Translations under genes and position numbers: made by a program
Notes under the pieces: generated by a model
Databases searched by the model: none
What the model saw: only the letters and a program-made list of their open reading frames with translations
Told to the model about the DNA's origin: nothing
Assembly (NCBI GenBank): GCA_029838215.1
Contig: JALGVI010000028.1
Location: 1 to 33,134 of the forward strand
Length of the DNA stretch: 33,134 nucleotides
Direction: 5' to 3'
From: Candidatus Helarchaeota archaeon
Lineage (GTDB): Archaea > Asgardarchaeota > Lokiarchaeia > Helarchaeales > RDOG01
Shown: positions 1 through 7,289 of the stretch, piece after piece
How positions within the stretch are numbered: the stretch's first letter is position 1
Layout: each line of letters opens with the position of its first letter

Positions 1-2003
1 CCTTTCGGCGGTCCCGTTGGAGGACCTTTCGGTGGACCTTGAAATCCAGACGGTTTCTTTGCCATCAATTTTGCGGCAAGTGCACTCACGGCGGACGTTG
101 AAATCTCCTGCTCTTTAATTTCAATTTTTTTCTTGGTGATTAAAGAGTCGAACCAAATTGCCTCGACTTTTTTCTTGAAGCTGGAAAGAAGCAGGTCTTC
201 GCGCAATTGTTTTGAATTATCGAGATTTTGAATTGATTTTATTAGAGAATCGTCGAAGTTTTTCATTAATGGTTTTAATTTCAAGGTAATCGTCTTTAAT
301 TTCACTTCATATTCTTCTCTCTTGACGTTAATTATTTCGTGAAGCGTGTTAGAGGAGTTTGCAGTTATGATCTTGATCAATGCATCTTGAGTCGTGCCGA
401 GAAGAGTTTCGACGACATTATTTGGAACGATTCTATTCATTTCCAGCTTGTCAAATATCGGGATCTTACCTACCAGAGCCGTTTCTAAGAACTTCATGAA
501 TTCGAACTTGATTTGCTTGAGGATGGGAGCGAGACGTTGATCGGCTTGTGGTGGAATGATTATTTCATCAGCGACTTCAATTTCCTTCGCTTTTTCGATT
601 TTGTCTTCACTTATCTTGCCATAGAGTTCATAAATACCATTTTGGGATAGGTGTTCGATAATACACTCCTTGAATTTTTCGAGGTCGATCTTGACTTTCT
701 TTTTCAAGATGATCTTGGAAATTTCGGTGCCAAGAATGGTAGGGATACCGTTAAAAATTTTTAAAATGTTTAAAAGCCCCGGTTTTTTTTCTTCCATGAT
801 TCGTTTTAAGATCCAATTTGCAAGTTTATCCAGCGATTCCACCAGGAGCTTGATTCCGACGTCTTTTGGTCCTTTCTTCTCCGCACGAGGTATTTCAATT
901 CCCTCGGGTCCAAGCAGGTTTTCGAGTGGTTCGAAAATCATTCCAAACGTTTCCTTGATTTCAGGATGTGCCAATGCCTCTTTGGTATTGTCAGGAAGGA
1001 GATTCACCACTCGAATGATGTTTAGTAAAGTCTGGTTTTGCTCGGGGTCTAGTGGCTTGCCTTTTTTTAGCGCATTCGAGATTTGAGCTATTTTAAAAAA
1101 TAACGATGATTTTTCTTTGATTTTTTGCATTAGTGCTACAAGCTCTTCACGTTTTTCTTCTGAAATGAGTGTTTTCTTTTCTTGGTGTCCGATTACAACG
1201 GCTTCGTTTATGATTTCCTTGACAACTTGAACGATCTCGAGAGATTCTTTCTTCGATATTTCACCTTGTAGCGAGAGGTCGTGTGTCAATTCGAGGCATT
1301 CGGTCATGGTTTTAATGCTTTCGGGTCCGAATGTCATGATCTTGCGTTCTTCATCGAGTCGCGCCTTAACAAATACCCAGCGATCGTATTCTTCGGATTT
1401 TGCTTCGATTTCAGGTTGGATACCGTTCAAAGCCCGGGTTATGCTTTCGGTCTTTTCTTTTAACTTTTGAGAAGTATCTAGAAAAGGGATCAGGAACTTT
1501 GGAGACAAACCCATACTCATTGCCCCGTAATACCGCATATTAAGCCATAATGCCATGAGTTCCGAGATTTTTTTTTGCGAAATTCCCGATTTGGCAGCAA
1601 GCGTCAGGATTTCTTCAGTAACGAAGTCTTCTCGAATGCCCCGTGGGGTTTTTTCCAGAATTTTTTGGCATGTCTTCAATTTTTTTGGCGCAAATATCGT
1701 AAAGAGCTCGAACAGATCCCGTTGAAATTCCAATGCTTTAGCCCTTTCCTCAAGTGGTCGCAAGAATGCATCAGTGGTCTTTAGCTTGTTTTCCACCGCT
1801 ACCATGAATTTTTCAGGTTTCAATGCATGGAACTTCTTCGCCTCTTTTGTCGAGAGGTGCGGAAAAAATCGTCTTGCAAAGTGCTTGAGCTTTAATTTTT
1901 GATACGGCCACGTGACCTCATCCCTGTGAAGGAGAGCTTTGGTAGCTTTCAAATCTTGCTTGATTTTTTCAACTTTCGATAGTTGCTCTTCTTCGACAGC
2001 CAA
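1..2003 (-). CDS. Large helical hypothetical protein, C-terminus beyond left edge
   Basis: The minus strand is open without a stop from a TTG at 2003 (or the adjacent TTG at 2006, which follows an in-frame TGA) to the left edge, giving at least 667 residues. A GAGTGA stretch a few bases upstream could serve as ribosome site. The protein starts about MAVEEEQLSKVEKIKQDL and is rich in Lys, Glu, Leu and Ile throughout, suggesting a mostly alpha-helical, soluble protein; I see no membrane segment, signal peptide or catalytic motif. The last visible residues form a Pro/Gly/Lys tail of GPPK/GPPT units that continues off the edge. I do not recognise the family. The tail suggests a low-complexity linker or partner-binding segment, but that is inference. 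It is divergent from the small gene at 2331. Confidence 0.75.
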   Translation of the reverse strand, partial: MAVEEEQLSKVEKIKQDLKATKALLHRDEVTWPYQKLKLKHFARRFFPHLSTKEAKKFHALKPEKFMVAVENKLKTTDAFLRPLEERAKALEFQRDLFELFTIFAPKKLKTCQKILEKTPRGIREDFVTEEILTLAAKSGISQKKISELMALWLNMRYYGAMSMGLSPKFLIPFLDTSQKLKEKTESITRALNGIQPEIEAKSEEYDRWVFVKARLDEERKIMTFGPESIKTMTECLELTHDLSLQGEISKKESLEIVQVVKEIINEAVVIGHQEKKTLISEEKREELVALMQKIKEKSSLFFKIAQISNALKKGKPLDPEQNQTLLNIIRVVNLLPDNTKEALAHPEIKETFGMIFEPLENLLGPEGIEIPRAEKKGPKDVGIKLLVESLDKLANWILKRIMEEKKPGLLNILKIFNGIPTILGTEISKIILKKKVKIDLEKFKECIIEHLSQNGIYELYGKISEDKIEKAKEIEVADEIIIPPQADQRLAPILKQIKFEFMKFLETALVGKIPIFDKLEMNRIVPNNVVETLLGTTQDALIKIITANSSNTLHEIINVKREEYEVKLKTITLKLKPLMKNFDDSLIKSIQNLDNSKQLREDLLLSSFKKKVEAIWFDSLITKKKIEIKEQEISTSAVSALAAKLMAKKPSGFQGPPKGPPTGPPK

Positions 2004-2224
2004 CAATAATCACTCGTCATTTCCTTATTTAATCAACGTCGTTTTCAATTAAGAATTGCAAACTCAGCCTTTTTATTTTTTTATTTTTTAATTGATTTGC
2101 ATCACGCATTCCTTCACGATCTAATGAATGATGGCATGTTTGAGGAATTCAAACGAGAAAAAGTCTGAGATTTTTTTGAGAATTTGTGGATCATTTAAAA
2201 AATGAAATTTAATGGTATTTGTTT

Positions 2225-2302
2225 GGAGTCCTCGATGATTTATGTCGTCACCAAAGACCGATTGGAATGATTTGGTGGATTACCCCCGCATGAGAGGGCT
2301 CC
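2225..2302 (+). ncRNA. Candidate structured RNA or 5' leader element
   Basis: This is the most structured part of the 327-base gap between the genes at 2003 and 2331; the rest of the gap is AT-rich with T/A runs and nothing else I can name. An outer 9-bp helix pairs GGAGTCCTC (2225-2233) with GAGGGCTCC (2294-2302), with one G-U pair. Inside it CACCAAA (2249-2255) pairs with TTTGGTG (2271-2277). The 15-base apical loop has a GA on one side and a TGA on the other, as in a kink-turn. It is GC-richer than its surroundings and ends 28 bases before the next start codon. It could be a leader element or a small guide RNA; an ACA lies at 2309-2311, but the internal loops are larger than usual for H/ACA RNAs. 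Confidence 0.3.
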
Positions 2303-2330
2303 CATTAAACATTTTTAGGAAGTAGATTTC

Positions 2331-2711
2331 ATGGTCTTGTTAGAATTATTAAGCGATTTTTTCAAGCGAATGACTCTCACGCCCGAGCAGGTAAAACGTG
2401 CGGCAGAAACGAAAGTAACGGTAAAAGAAAATGAAGATGAACCCCTTTCAAAAGCAAATCCGATGGCACGACTGTTAAAGACCTTCAGCAACATGTACTT
2501 CAACGATTTCTTCCAACTCGATTCATACCCCGATGAGGAATATCGTGAACTCATGGGCAAGATCCACGAAGAAATCATCAGTGATCCGGTAATGCAAGAG
2601 ACGAAGCTGGACGACTTGAAACGATATTCCGATTTCTCACGGCAGATGCTCAAGGTTCTTCGCACGTTCATCAAGGAGCGGATGAAATCAGAAGAGTCCC
2701 CGAACGAGTGA
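2331..2711 (+). CDS. Small hypothetical protein, 126 aa
   Basis: ATG start, 126 residues, preceded by an AGGAAG stretch about ten bases upstream. The sequence is charged and looks helical (for example FSNMYFNDFFQLDSYPDEEY near residues 49-68). It has no cysteines, no membrane segment and no motif I recognise. An overlapping minus-strand reading frame of similar length (2315-2674) has a Ser/Phe/Arg-rich composition typical of an antisense shadow, so the plus strand is preferred. It stands alone between a structured intergenic element and the zinc-ribbon gene. Function unknown. Confidence 0.6.
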   Translation: MVLLELLSDFFKRMTLTPEQVKRAAETKVTVKENEDEPLSKANPMARLLKTFSNMYFNDFFQLDSYPDEEYRELMGKIHEEIISDPVMQETKLDDLKRYSDFSRQMLKVLRTFIKERMKSEESPNE

Positions 2712-2835
2712 TCGGTGTTTAATCGTTTTATTCTTCAATTCTTGAGTTAATTTTTTTATATTATTCCAATCATTTTTCTCAACCAGTTCTCGTTACTTGC
2801 TGTCATCTTCATCATACCATGAGATTCCATGACCT

Positions 2836-2845
2836 AAAGATATAA
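2836..2845 (+). promoter_or_regulatory. TATA-like promoter of the zinc-ribbon gene
   Basis: An AAAGATATAA stretch about 40 bases before the GTG start at 2886 fits an archaeal TATA box. GGAGG at 2872-2876 is the ribosome site, nine bases before the GTG. The ATG at 2878 opens only five codons before a stop, so the GTG is chosen. Confidence 0.45.
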
Positions 2846-2885
2846 GAACGAGTAATCTTCTACATGCTATTGGAGGCATGAAAAC

Positions 2886-3458
2886 GTGGCTTTAGTTGAA
2901 AAAATCAAGTGTCCCCGTCCAAAATGTGGCGGACAGCTGACCGTGCCGATCAAGCTGGTGAGAAAAGGAACGGACATAGTTGATGTTGCCGCTTGTCCGA
3001 ACTGTCATAAGAAATACAAGATCTATTTCAATGCCAACCAGAAGGATGAAGTGGCTCAGCTCTTCAAGGATTCTATTTATTATTGTGACGTGTGCGGAAC
3101 GGATAATCACGGTAACTTCGTCGAAGGAGAAACGTGGGAGATGGATCGACGTAAGATCGTTGTCAGGTGCAAGAATTGCGGCAAAAAACGCGCGAAAGTG
3201 GTTACAGAAACTATTTTAAAGAAAATTGAGTCCTTGAAAGAAGCGCAAGAACAGGAATCTAGGGTAGAAAACGAACCCGCAGACTCCGTAGAGCAAATAA
3301 AGCAAGAATTACGGCAGTGTCCATCGTGTGGAGCAATGTGTGATCCCGAACATCTTTTCTGTTCAAGTTGCGGCACTCCCCTCCTTTGTCCAAAGTGTCA
3401 GAAACCACTACCACTGGGAGCAAAGTTCTGCATGTCCTGCGGAACTCAAATTTCATAA
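2886..3458 (+). CDS. Four-zinc-ribbon protein, 190 aa
   Basis: GTG start with a good GGAGG upstream. The protein carries four Cys4 knuckle pairs in order: CPRPKC with CPNC (residues about 9-41), CDVCG with CKNCG (about 67-100), CPSCG with CSSCG, and CPKC with CMSCG at the C-terminus. The last two form a tandem double zinc ribbon of the kind found at the ends of many archaeal proteins. A Lys/Glu-rich helix near residues 108-140 separates the two halves. No enzymatic motif is visible, so the likely role is nucleic-acid or protein binding, or a structural adaptor; that is inference from the ribbons. The gene appears monocistronic, with its own TATA-like box. Confidence 0.75.
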   Translation: MALVEKIKCPRPKCGGQLTVPIKLVRKGTDIVDVAACPNCHKKYKIYFNANQKDEVAQLFKDSIYYCDVCGTDNHGNFVEGETWEMDRRKIVVRCKNCGKKRAKVVTETILKKIESLKEAQEQESRVENEPADSVEQIKQELRQCPSCGAMCDPEHLFCSSCGTPLLCPKCQKPLPLGAKFCMSCGTQIS

Positions 3459-3572
3459 AAACTTTTTTTCTCAATCGTTCAAGAATCATTTAATGAATGA
3501 AAAACGGGTATTTTTGCATTTAACACGTCATTATCATTAAACAATGATTTTTTAAATTTGAAAAGAAGGAAT

Positions 3573-3649
3573 TGGAGCCCCAAGCGGGATTCGATCCCGC
3601 GACCTCTACCTTACCAGGGTAGCGCTCTACCAGGCTAAGCTACTGGGGC
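3573..3649 (-). tRNA. tRNA-Thr(GGT)
   Basis: The minus strand folds as a full cloverleaf without intron. The acceptor starts GCCCCAG and closes with TTGGGGC; the anticodon stem CTACC/GGTAG holds loop CTGGTAA, anticodon GGT; the T arm is GCGGG-ATCGAAT-CCCGC. Discriminator T is followed by an encoded CCA at 3573-3575. Confidence 0.95.
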
Positions 3650-3700
3650 AGGAATTTTATTAGAAATATGCGTCTGTTGAGATCTCTCTGAAGATCTGTC

Positions 3701-3741
3701 AGAATGATGAAATAAAGTCAATTTTGACATTACATCATTCT
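3701..3741. repeat. Nested inverted repeat between tRNA-Thr and mazG
   Basis: AGAATGATG (3701-3709) and CATCATTCT (3733-3741) are perfect 9-bp arms. Between them GTCAA and TTGAC form a second 5-bp hairpin. The element sits about 30 bases before the mazG TATA box and about 50 bases upstream of tRNA-Thr on the other strand, so it could be an operator for either. Confidence 0.5.
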
Positions 3742-3771
3742 AAAAGCCTGCTGGAGGTTTTACCTGAATTC

Positions 3772-3783
3772 AATATATAAAAG
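3772..3783 (+). promoter_or_regulatory. TATA-box promoter of the MazG gene
   Basis: AATATATAAAAG is a near-ideal archaeal TATA box. It places the transcription start near 3800, giving a leader of about 50 bases before the ATG at 3852. Confidence 0.6.
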
Positions 3784-3851
3784 TATCTTTTTTAAAGAAT
3801 TTCTTCTCTTTAAACTTGAAATTTGGTTTTATCATGTTCAAGGAGGCAATC

Positions 3852-4259
3852 ATGCTGCAGGATGAAGCGGTTCGATCATTTATCAAAGCAATGGAGACGA
3901 TAGAGACCTTATTTAGAGAGGATGGTTGTCCTTGGGATCGGAAGCAGACGCTTTCCAGCCTGACAAAATACTTGCAGGAAGAGTCTCAAGAAGTCGTTGA
4001 TGCAATAGAAGCAATGGATATGGAAAATGCCCGTGAGGAACTCGGAGATTTGTTATGGATCATCTTGATGATGATAAGAGTGGCAGAAAACGACGGCTCA
4101 TTCACGTTCAGCGACGTGTTAGATGGTGTTATAAGAAAGATGATTAATCGTCATCCGCACGTTTTTGGCGATGTCAAGGCATCTTCTGCTGATGAGGCAG
4201 TCCGTTTCTTTAACGAAAAAAAACAAGAGGAAAAATTGAAATTAGATGACGACACTTGA
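3852..4259 (+). CDS. mazG: MazG-family nucleotide pyrophosphohydrolase
   Basis: A protein of 135 residues with the MazG signature: CPWDRKQT near the start, the metal-binding helices EE..E..DAI and EELGDLL, and NRHPHVFGD near the C-terminus. These enzymes hydrolyse NTPs or dNTPs to NMP plus pyrophosphate, with Mg2+ held by the Glu/Asp cluster. It is a single-domain form, about half the length of E. coli MazG. The ATG at 3852 is chosen because GGAGG at 3842-3846 precedes it by five bases; in-frame TTG at 3816 and ATG at 3834 would lack a ribosome site. It converges on metG with a 16-base gap. A house-cleaning role for non-canonical nucleotides is the family's usual function; the substrate cannot be told here. 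Confidence 0.92.
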   Translation: MLQDEAVRSFIKAMETIETLFREDGCPWDRKQTLSSLTKYLQEESQEVVDAIEAMDMENAREELGDLLWIILMMIRVAENDGSFTFSDVLDGVIRKMINRHPHVFGDVKASSADEAVRFFNEKKQEEKLKLDDDT

Positions 4260-4275
4260 TGCTTCGGATTGACTA

Positions 4276-6273
4276 CTAAGTCAATTTCACGTTATCCTTC
4301 AGATTGATTCTTGCGAATTCGCTCTTTGTTTTTAAGAATTTGTCTTCTATCTTGATTTTTTGGCTTGACGAGTAAATTTTTGCCTTCCTGAATCGTTTCA
4401 TCGTGATTGTTTCCGGCATCGGTTCTAGATCCCCGATATAAATTTGCTCCCCGGGTTCTCCTTTTATCCTTGCAATTTCCATCTTTTCATTTGAACCCTT
4501 TCCTCCTAGTAGCATGCCTTCGCTTAATATCCCTCCAATCTTTCTTGGTTTAATATTTGTTAACACGACCAAAGGTTCTTGAATTAGCTCTTCCTTTTTA
4601 TAATCGGGTACTAGTTTCGCACAGACGGTAATGATTTTTTCCTTGATATCGATCTTGAGAATATAGAAATCCTTTATTTCGGGATGGATTTCTGCTTCCA
4701 GCACTTTTCCTACTCTAAAATCATACATTTGTAGGGGATTTTTCTTTTTTTCTAACTGCATTTTAGGAAATAATATTTCTTTCTTGCCAATGCGTCCCTT
4801 GGTATCGGTCTTAAAATCAACATTGGAGAAGTCCATCAATGGTTCCAGGCCAATAAAGGTAAACATTTTATCAGAAATCGAAGGGATGAATGGATGAATG
4901 TAAATTGAAATGACTCTTAATGCTTCAACCAGAACGTAGAGTACGGTAGAAAGGCGCTTGATATTTCCGCGTTTTCTTATCTCCCAGGGTTCGGTATCGT
5001 TAATGTATTTGTTGGTATCCCTGATGAATTCCCAAACTCGATCTAACGCTTTATTCAATTGGAAGTTTTCCATGAAATTCCTTAATTGCTCCATGAAATT
5101 GAATTTCCGAATGAATTCCTCATCGATTTTATCAAGGTCATGAAGTGCAGGGATTTCACCGTTGAAGTCGCGTTCGATAAAAGACAAAACCCGTAATATC
5201 AAATTTCCCAACTGGTCAGCCAAAGCACTATTATATGTTTCGATTAAATTATCAACGTTAAATGAACCATCATCGTTTGATGGAATGTTTTTTAATAAAT
5301 AGAAACGGAACGGCGCACTACCATATTTTTCTATCAGGAAAAATGGGTCAATTACATTTCCAAGAGATTTTCCAATTTTTAATCCTTCTAATGTCACGAA
5401 TCCGTGAACGAAAAGATTCTTGGGAACTTTAATGCCTGCAGAAATCAACATGGCAGGCCAATAAATTGCATGAAACTTGATGATATCCTTGCCGATCAGG
5501 TGAACATCTGCGGGCCAAATTGAATTGAACTTGTCCTCATCATATTCATATCCGATGTTGGTGATGTAATTTGACAATGCATCCGCCCAAACGTACATCA
5601 CATGCGAAGGGTCATTGGGCACGGGAATTCCCCATGGCATTTTATTCTTTTGCCGTGAAAAACTCACGTCTGTTAATTCCGACTTTAGAATTGCAAGGAT
5701 TTCTGCTTTTCTTTTTTTAGGAACGATTCTTATTTCATCTTTTTCGTAGATCTCTATCAATCTATTAACATATTTACTTAGATTGAAAAAATAATTTTCT
5801 TCTTCTATTTCAATTAAGGGTCGGTTAGGGTGATAAGGACAAATGCCATCAACCAACTCCTTGGATGTTTTAAAAGATTCGCAACCTATGCAGTAAAAAC
5901 CCTTGTAGGTTGATTTATATAGGTCGCCATTTTCGACCATTTTAAGCCAAAGCTTTGACGCTCCACGCTTGTGTACGGAACTCGTTGTCCTGACATAGTA
6001 ATCATGACTGACATTAAGAATCTTGTAGAGCCTAATAAATTGTTCATGATACTGATTGATGAAATCCTCAACGTTCATTCGACTTTCTTTAGCCGCGTTG
6101 AATATTTTAATGCCGTGTTCATCTGAGCCGGTTTGAAAAACCACGTCTTTAACCAACTGCCTGTAGAAACGAGCAATGCAATCCGCTTGAATTATTTCGA
6201 GAGCATGACCTAAATGCGGGCTACCGTTCAAGTAAGCGATGGCAGTAGTTATGTAAAAATATTTTTTAGACAT
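4276..6273 (-). CDS. metG: Methionyl-tRNA synthetase, bacterial-like type
   Basis: Charges tRNA-Met with methionine using ATP. The protein is 665 residues. The class I signature HLGH is at residues 20-23; the KMSKS-equivalent loop is KIGKS at 299-303. The connective domain holds a single zinc knuckle, CIGC followed by CPYH, as in Thermus and many bacterial enzymes, rather than the two-knuckle, four-cysteine-pair form usual in archaea. The C-terminal 120 residues or so form an EMAP-II/Trbp111-type tRNA-binding domain (YDFRVGKVLEAEIHP onward), fused here as in bacterial MetRS. It lies directly downstream of a tRNA cluster that includes tRNA-Met, on the same strand. Glycine for the usual Ser or Met within the KMSKS loop is uncommon, but both lysines and the final Ser remain, so it is probably active. 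Confidence 0.96.
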   Translation of the reverse strand: MSKKYFYITTAIAYLNGSPHLGHALEIIQADCIARFYRQLVKDVVFQTGSDEHGIKIFNAAKESRMNVEDFINQYHEQFIRLYKILNVSHDYYVRTTSSVHKRGASKLWLKMVENGDLYKSTYKGFYCIGCESFKTSKELVDGICPYHPNRPLIEIEEENYFFNLSKYVNRLIEIYEKDEIRIVPKKRKAEILAILKSELTDVSFSRQKNKMPWGIPVPNDPSHVMYVWADALSNYITNIGYEYDEDKFNSIWPADVHLIGKDIIKFHAIYWPAMLISAGIKVPKNLFVHGFVTLEGLKIGKSLGNVIDPFFLIEKYGSAPFRFYLLKNIPSNDDGSFNVDNLIETYNSALADQLGNLILRVLSFIERDFNGEIPALHDLDKIDEEFIRKFNFMEQLRNFMENFQLNKALDRVWEFIRDTNKYINDTEPWEIRKRGNIKRLSTVLYVLVEALRVISIYIHPFIPSISDKMFTFIGLEPLMDFSNVDFKTDTKGRIGKKEILFPKMQLEKKKNPLQMYDFRVGKVLEAEIHPEIKDFYILKIDIKEKIITVCAKLVPDYKKEELIQEPLVVLTNIKPRKIGGILSEGMLLGGKGSNEKMEIARIKGEPGEQIYIGDLEPMPETITMKRFRKAKIYSSSQKIKIEDKFLKTKSEFARINLKDNVKLT

Positions 6274-6341
6274 GTTTTTTACAAATCCGGATGCGTCAAA
6301 CGCCGAATGGCTAAATAGTTAAATATCACACAATTAATAAG

Positions 6342-6503
6342 TGCAGAGGGTGGGGTTTGAACCCACGAACACCTACGTGACAGGATCTTAAGTCCTGCGC
6401 CGCTGGTCAGTAACGACGGCACGCCAGACCCCTGTAGTTCTGCCACGGGTCGCTCCTATTGACCGACTTCGCCAATTCTCGAAGAATTTTTGGCTACCTC
6501 TGC
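6342..6503 (-). tRNA. tRNA-Leu(TAA) interrupted in the D arm
   Basis: The 3' part is unambiguous: anticodon stem CAGGA/TCCTG around CTTAAGA (anticodon TAA), variable arm with CAC/GTG, T arm GTGGG-TTCAAAC-CCCAC, and acceptor CCTCTGC plus A. The only matching 5' acceptor, GCAGAGG, is at 6503-6497, so the gene is 162 bases against about 84 for the mature tRNA. The extra 78 bases all lie in the D arm. The best reading has two introns, about 6491-6470 and 6458-6402. They leave GCC + AAGTCGGTCAA + GGCG, a normal Leu D arm. The first intron contains hairpin AATTCT/AGAATT flanked by GCC/GGC. The second contains GACCC/GGGTC and is bracketed by GGTCA/TGACC. No CCA is encoded. Exact junctions are uncertain by a few bases. 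Confidence 0.85.
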
Positions 6504-6683
6504 CGAGAGGAAATGCTCGGTCTCCTTGACGGAACCCCTGCAAAGATGTCGTGTTGATTGCTTGTAAGCAAGAAATAACCACGCGCAAGTTGATTTTAAA
6601 CGTTTCGTTCTTTCCGCACCACTCAACGCGAAGAAAGCACGAAAGCTAAAATGCCAAAATGAAAAGAAAATTAACAAAAGGAG

Positions 6684-6856
6684 TGCCGGAGGAGGGCTTC
6701 GATCCCTCGATTTCCGGATTTCACGCGCTTCATGAGCATCGGTCATGGGCTAAAAGCCTTTATGAGTCCGGCGCGTGCTCTTCTCGCCCAAAAGAACGAG
6801 AATTCTAACCAGTTGCTCTTTTCAAGGATGCCCTTGAAAACCTAAGCCACTCCGGC
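6684..6856 (-). tRNA. tRNA-Met(CAT), elongator type, apparently with three introns
   Basis: Acceptor GCCGGAG (6856-6850) pairs with CTCCGGC (6691-6685) with discriminator A and no encoded CCA. The T arm is GAGGG-ATCGAAG-CCCTC and the anticodon stem is CCGGA/TCCGG around CTCATAA. The gene is 173 bases. Removing about 6841-6814, 6803-6775 and 6759-6719 leaves exactly 75 bases with a standard D arm (GCTTAG + ACTGGTTAGA + GC). Intron 1 holds a perfect 9-bp hairpin TTTTCAAGG/CCTTGAAAA. Intron 2 holds TTCTCG/CGAGAA. Intron 3 is at the canonical site 3' of the anticodon. CACGCGC at the end of intron 2 and in the next exon is fully complementary to GCGCGTG near the end of intron 3. G1-C72 and the anticodon stem argue against an initiator tRNA; tRNA-Ile2 with a modified C34 cannot be fully excluded. 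Confidence 0.85.
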
Positions 6857-6915
6857 ATGACTTGCAATTTCTTTAACCACGAGTCCCATTAAAAATATTT
6901 TGGAATCGCGGAAAA

Positions 6916-6991
6916 TGGAGCCCCTGGAGGGACTTGAACCCTCGACAAACGGCTTACAAGGCCGCCATTCTACCAGCTAAATTACAGAGGC
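6916..6991 (-). tRNA. tRNA-Thr(TGT)
   Basis: Uninterrupted cloverleaf on the minus strand: acceptor GCCTCTG/CAGGGGC, anticodon stem GCGGC/GCCGT with loop CTTGTAA (anticodon TGT), T arm GAGGG-TTCAAGT-CCCTC, discriminator T and encoded CCA at 6916-6918. Confidence 0.95.
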
Positions 6992-7015
6992 ACAGCCCAA
7001 TCGAATGAGGCAAGA

Positions 7016-7093
7016 TGGTGGGAGGGGCGTGATTTGAACACGCGATCCCTTGGTCCCAAGCCAAGAATCATAGCCAAGCTAGACCACCCTCCC
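7016..7093 (-). tRNA. tRNA-Pro(TGG)
   Basis: Uninterrupted cloverleaf on the minus strand: acceptor GGGAGGG/CCCTCCC, anticodon stem CTTGG/CCAAG with loop CTTGGGA (anticodon TGG), T arm GCGTG-TTCAAAT-CACGC, discriminator A and encoded CCA at 7016-7018. Confidence 0.95.
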
Positions 7094-7138
7094 GTAGGAG
7101 AGCATATTATTACTCCTTACTTCTTGTTTTTTAAAGAC

Positions 7139-7278
7139 TGGTGGGAACGGGGAGATTTGAACTCCCGATAAACGAGTCGCTCCGGTACGCTCCAAAGATA
7201 CATCATCCTTACGTCAGCTAACATCTTCAAAACAGACTCTCTGGAGCCCGTCGTCATACCGTGCTAGACCACGTTCCC
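7139..7278 (-). tRNA. tRNA-Trp(CCA) with intron
   Basis: Acceptor GGGAACG (7278-7272) pairs with CGTTCCC (7149-7143), followed by discriminator A and encoded CCA. The anticodon stem ACGGG pairs with CTCGT (one G-U) after removal of a 63-base intron at about 7240-7178. That leaves loop CTCCAGA with anticodon CCA and a 77-base tRNA including CCA. The T arm is GGGAG-TTCAAAT-CTCCC. The intron sits at the canonical 37/38 site, as is common in archaeal tRNA-Trp. Confidence 0.92.
7178..7240 (-). other. tRNA-Trp intron with C/D-like motifs
   Basis: The 63-base intron includes CTGA (a D-box match) and, seven bases later, ATGATGT (close to a C box). It then contains TCTTTGGAG, complementary (one G-U) to the anticodon-loop/intron boundary CTCCAGAGA. 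In Haloferax and other euryarchaea the tRNA-Trp intron is itself a C/D guide RNA acting on the tRNA; the spacing here is not canonical, so this is only a resemblance. Confidence 0.4.
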
Positions 7279-7289
7279 TTGGCTTTTTC

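Noticed and set aside
2225..2311. Canonical H/ACA guide RNA
   Set aside because: Internal loops of about 15 bases and a helix-to-ACA distance that is too long do not fit the archaeal model; kept only as a structured element.
2315..2674. Minus-strand reading frame of 119 codons opposite the 2331 gene
   Set aside because: Ser/Phe/Arg-rich antisense composition and no ribosome site; the plus-strand frame is charged and protein-like.
3816..3851. Longer N-terminus for MazG from TTG 3816
   Set aside because: The GGAGG ribosome site lies inside this stretch and points to the ATG at 3852; family members do not have the extra residues.
6388..6746. Two minus-strand reading frames of 66 and 96 codons
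   Set aside because: They run through the tRNA-Leu gene and part of tRNA-Met and exist only because those genes are GC-rich.
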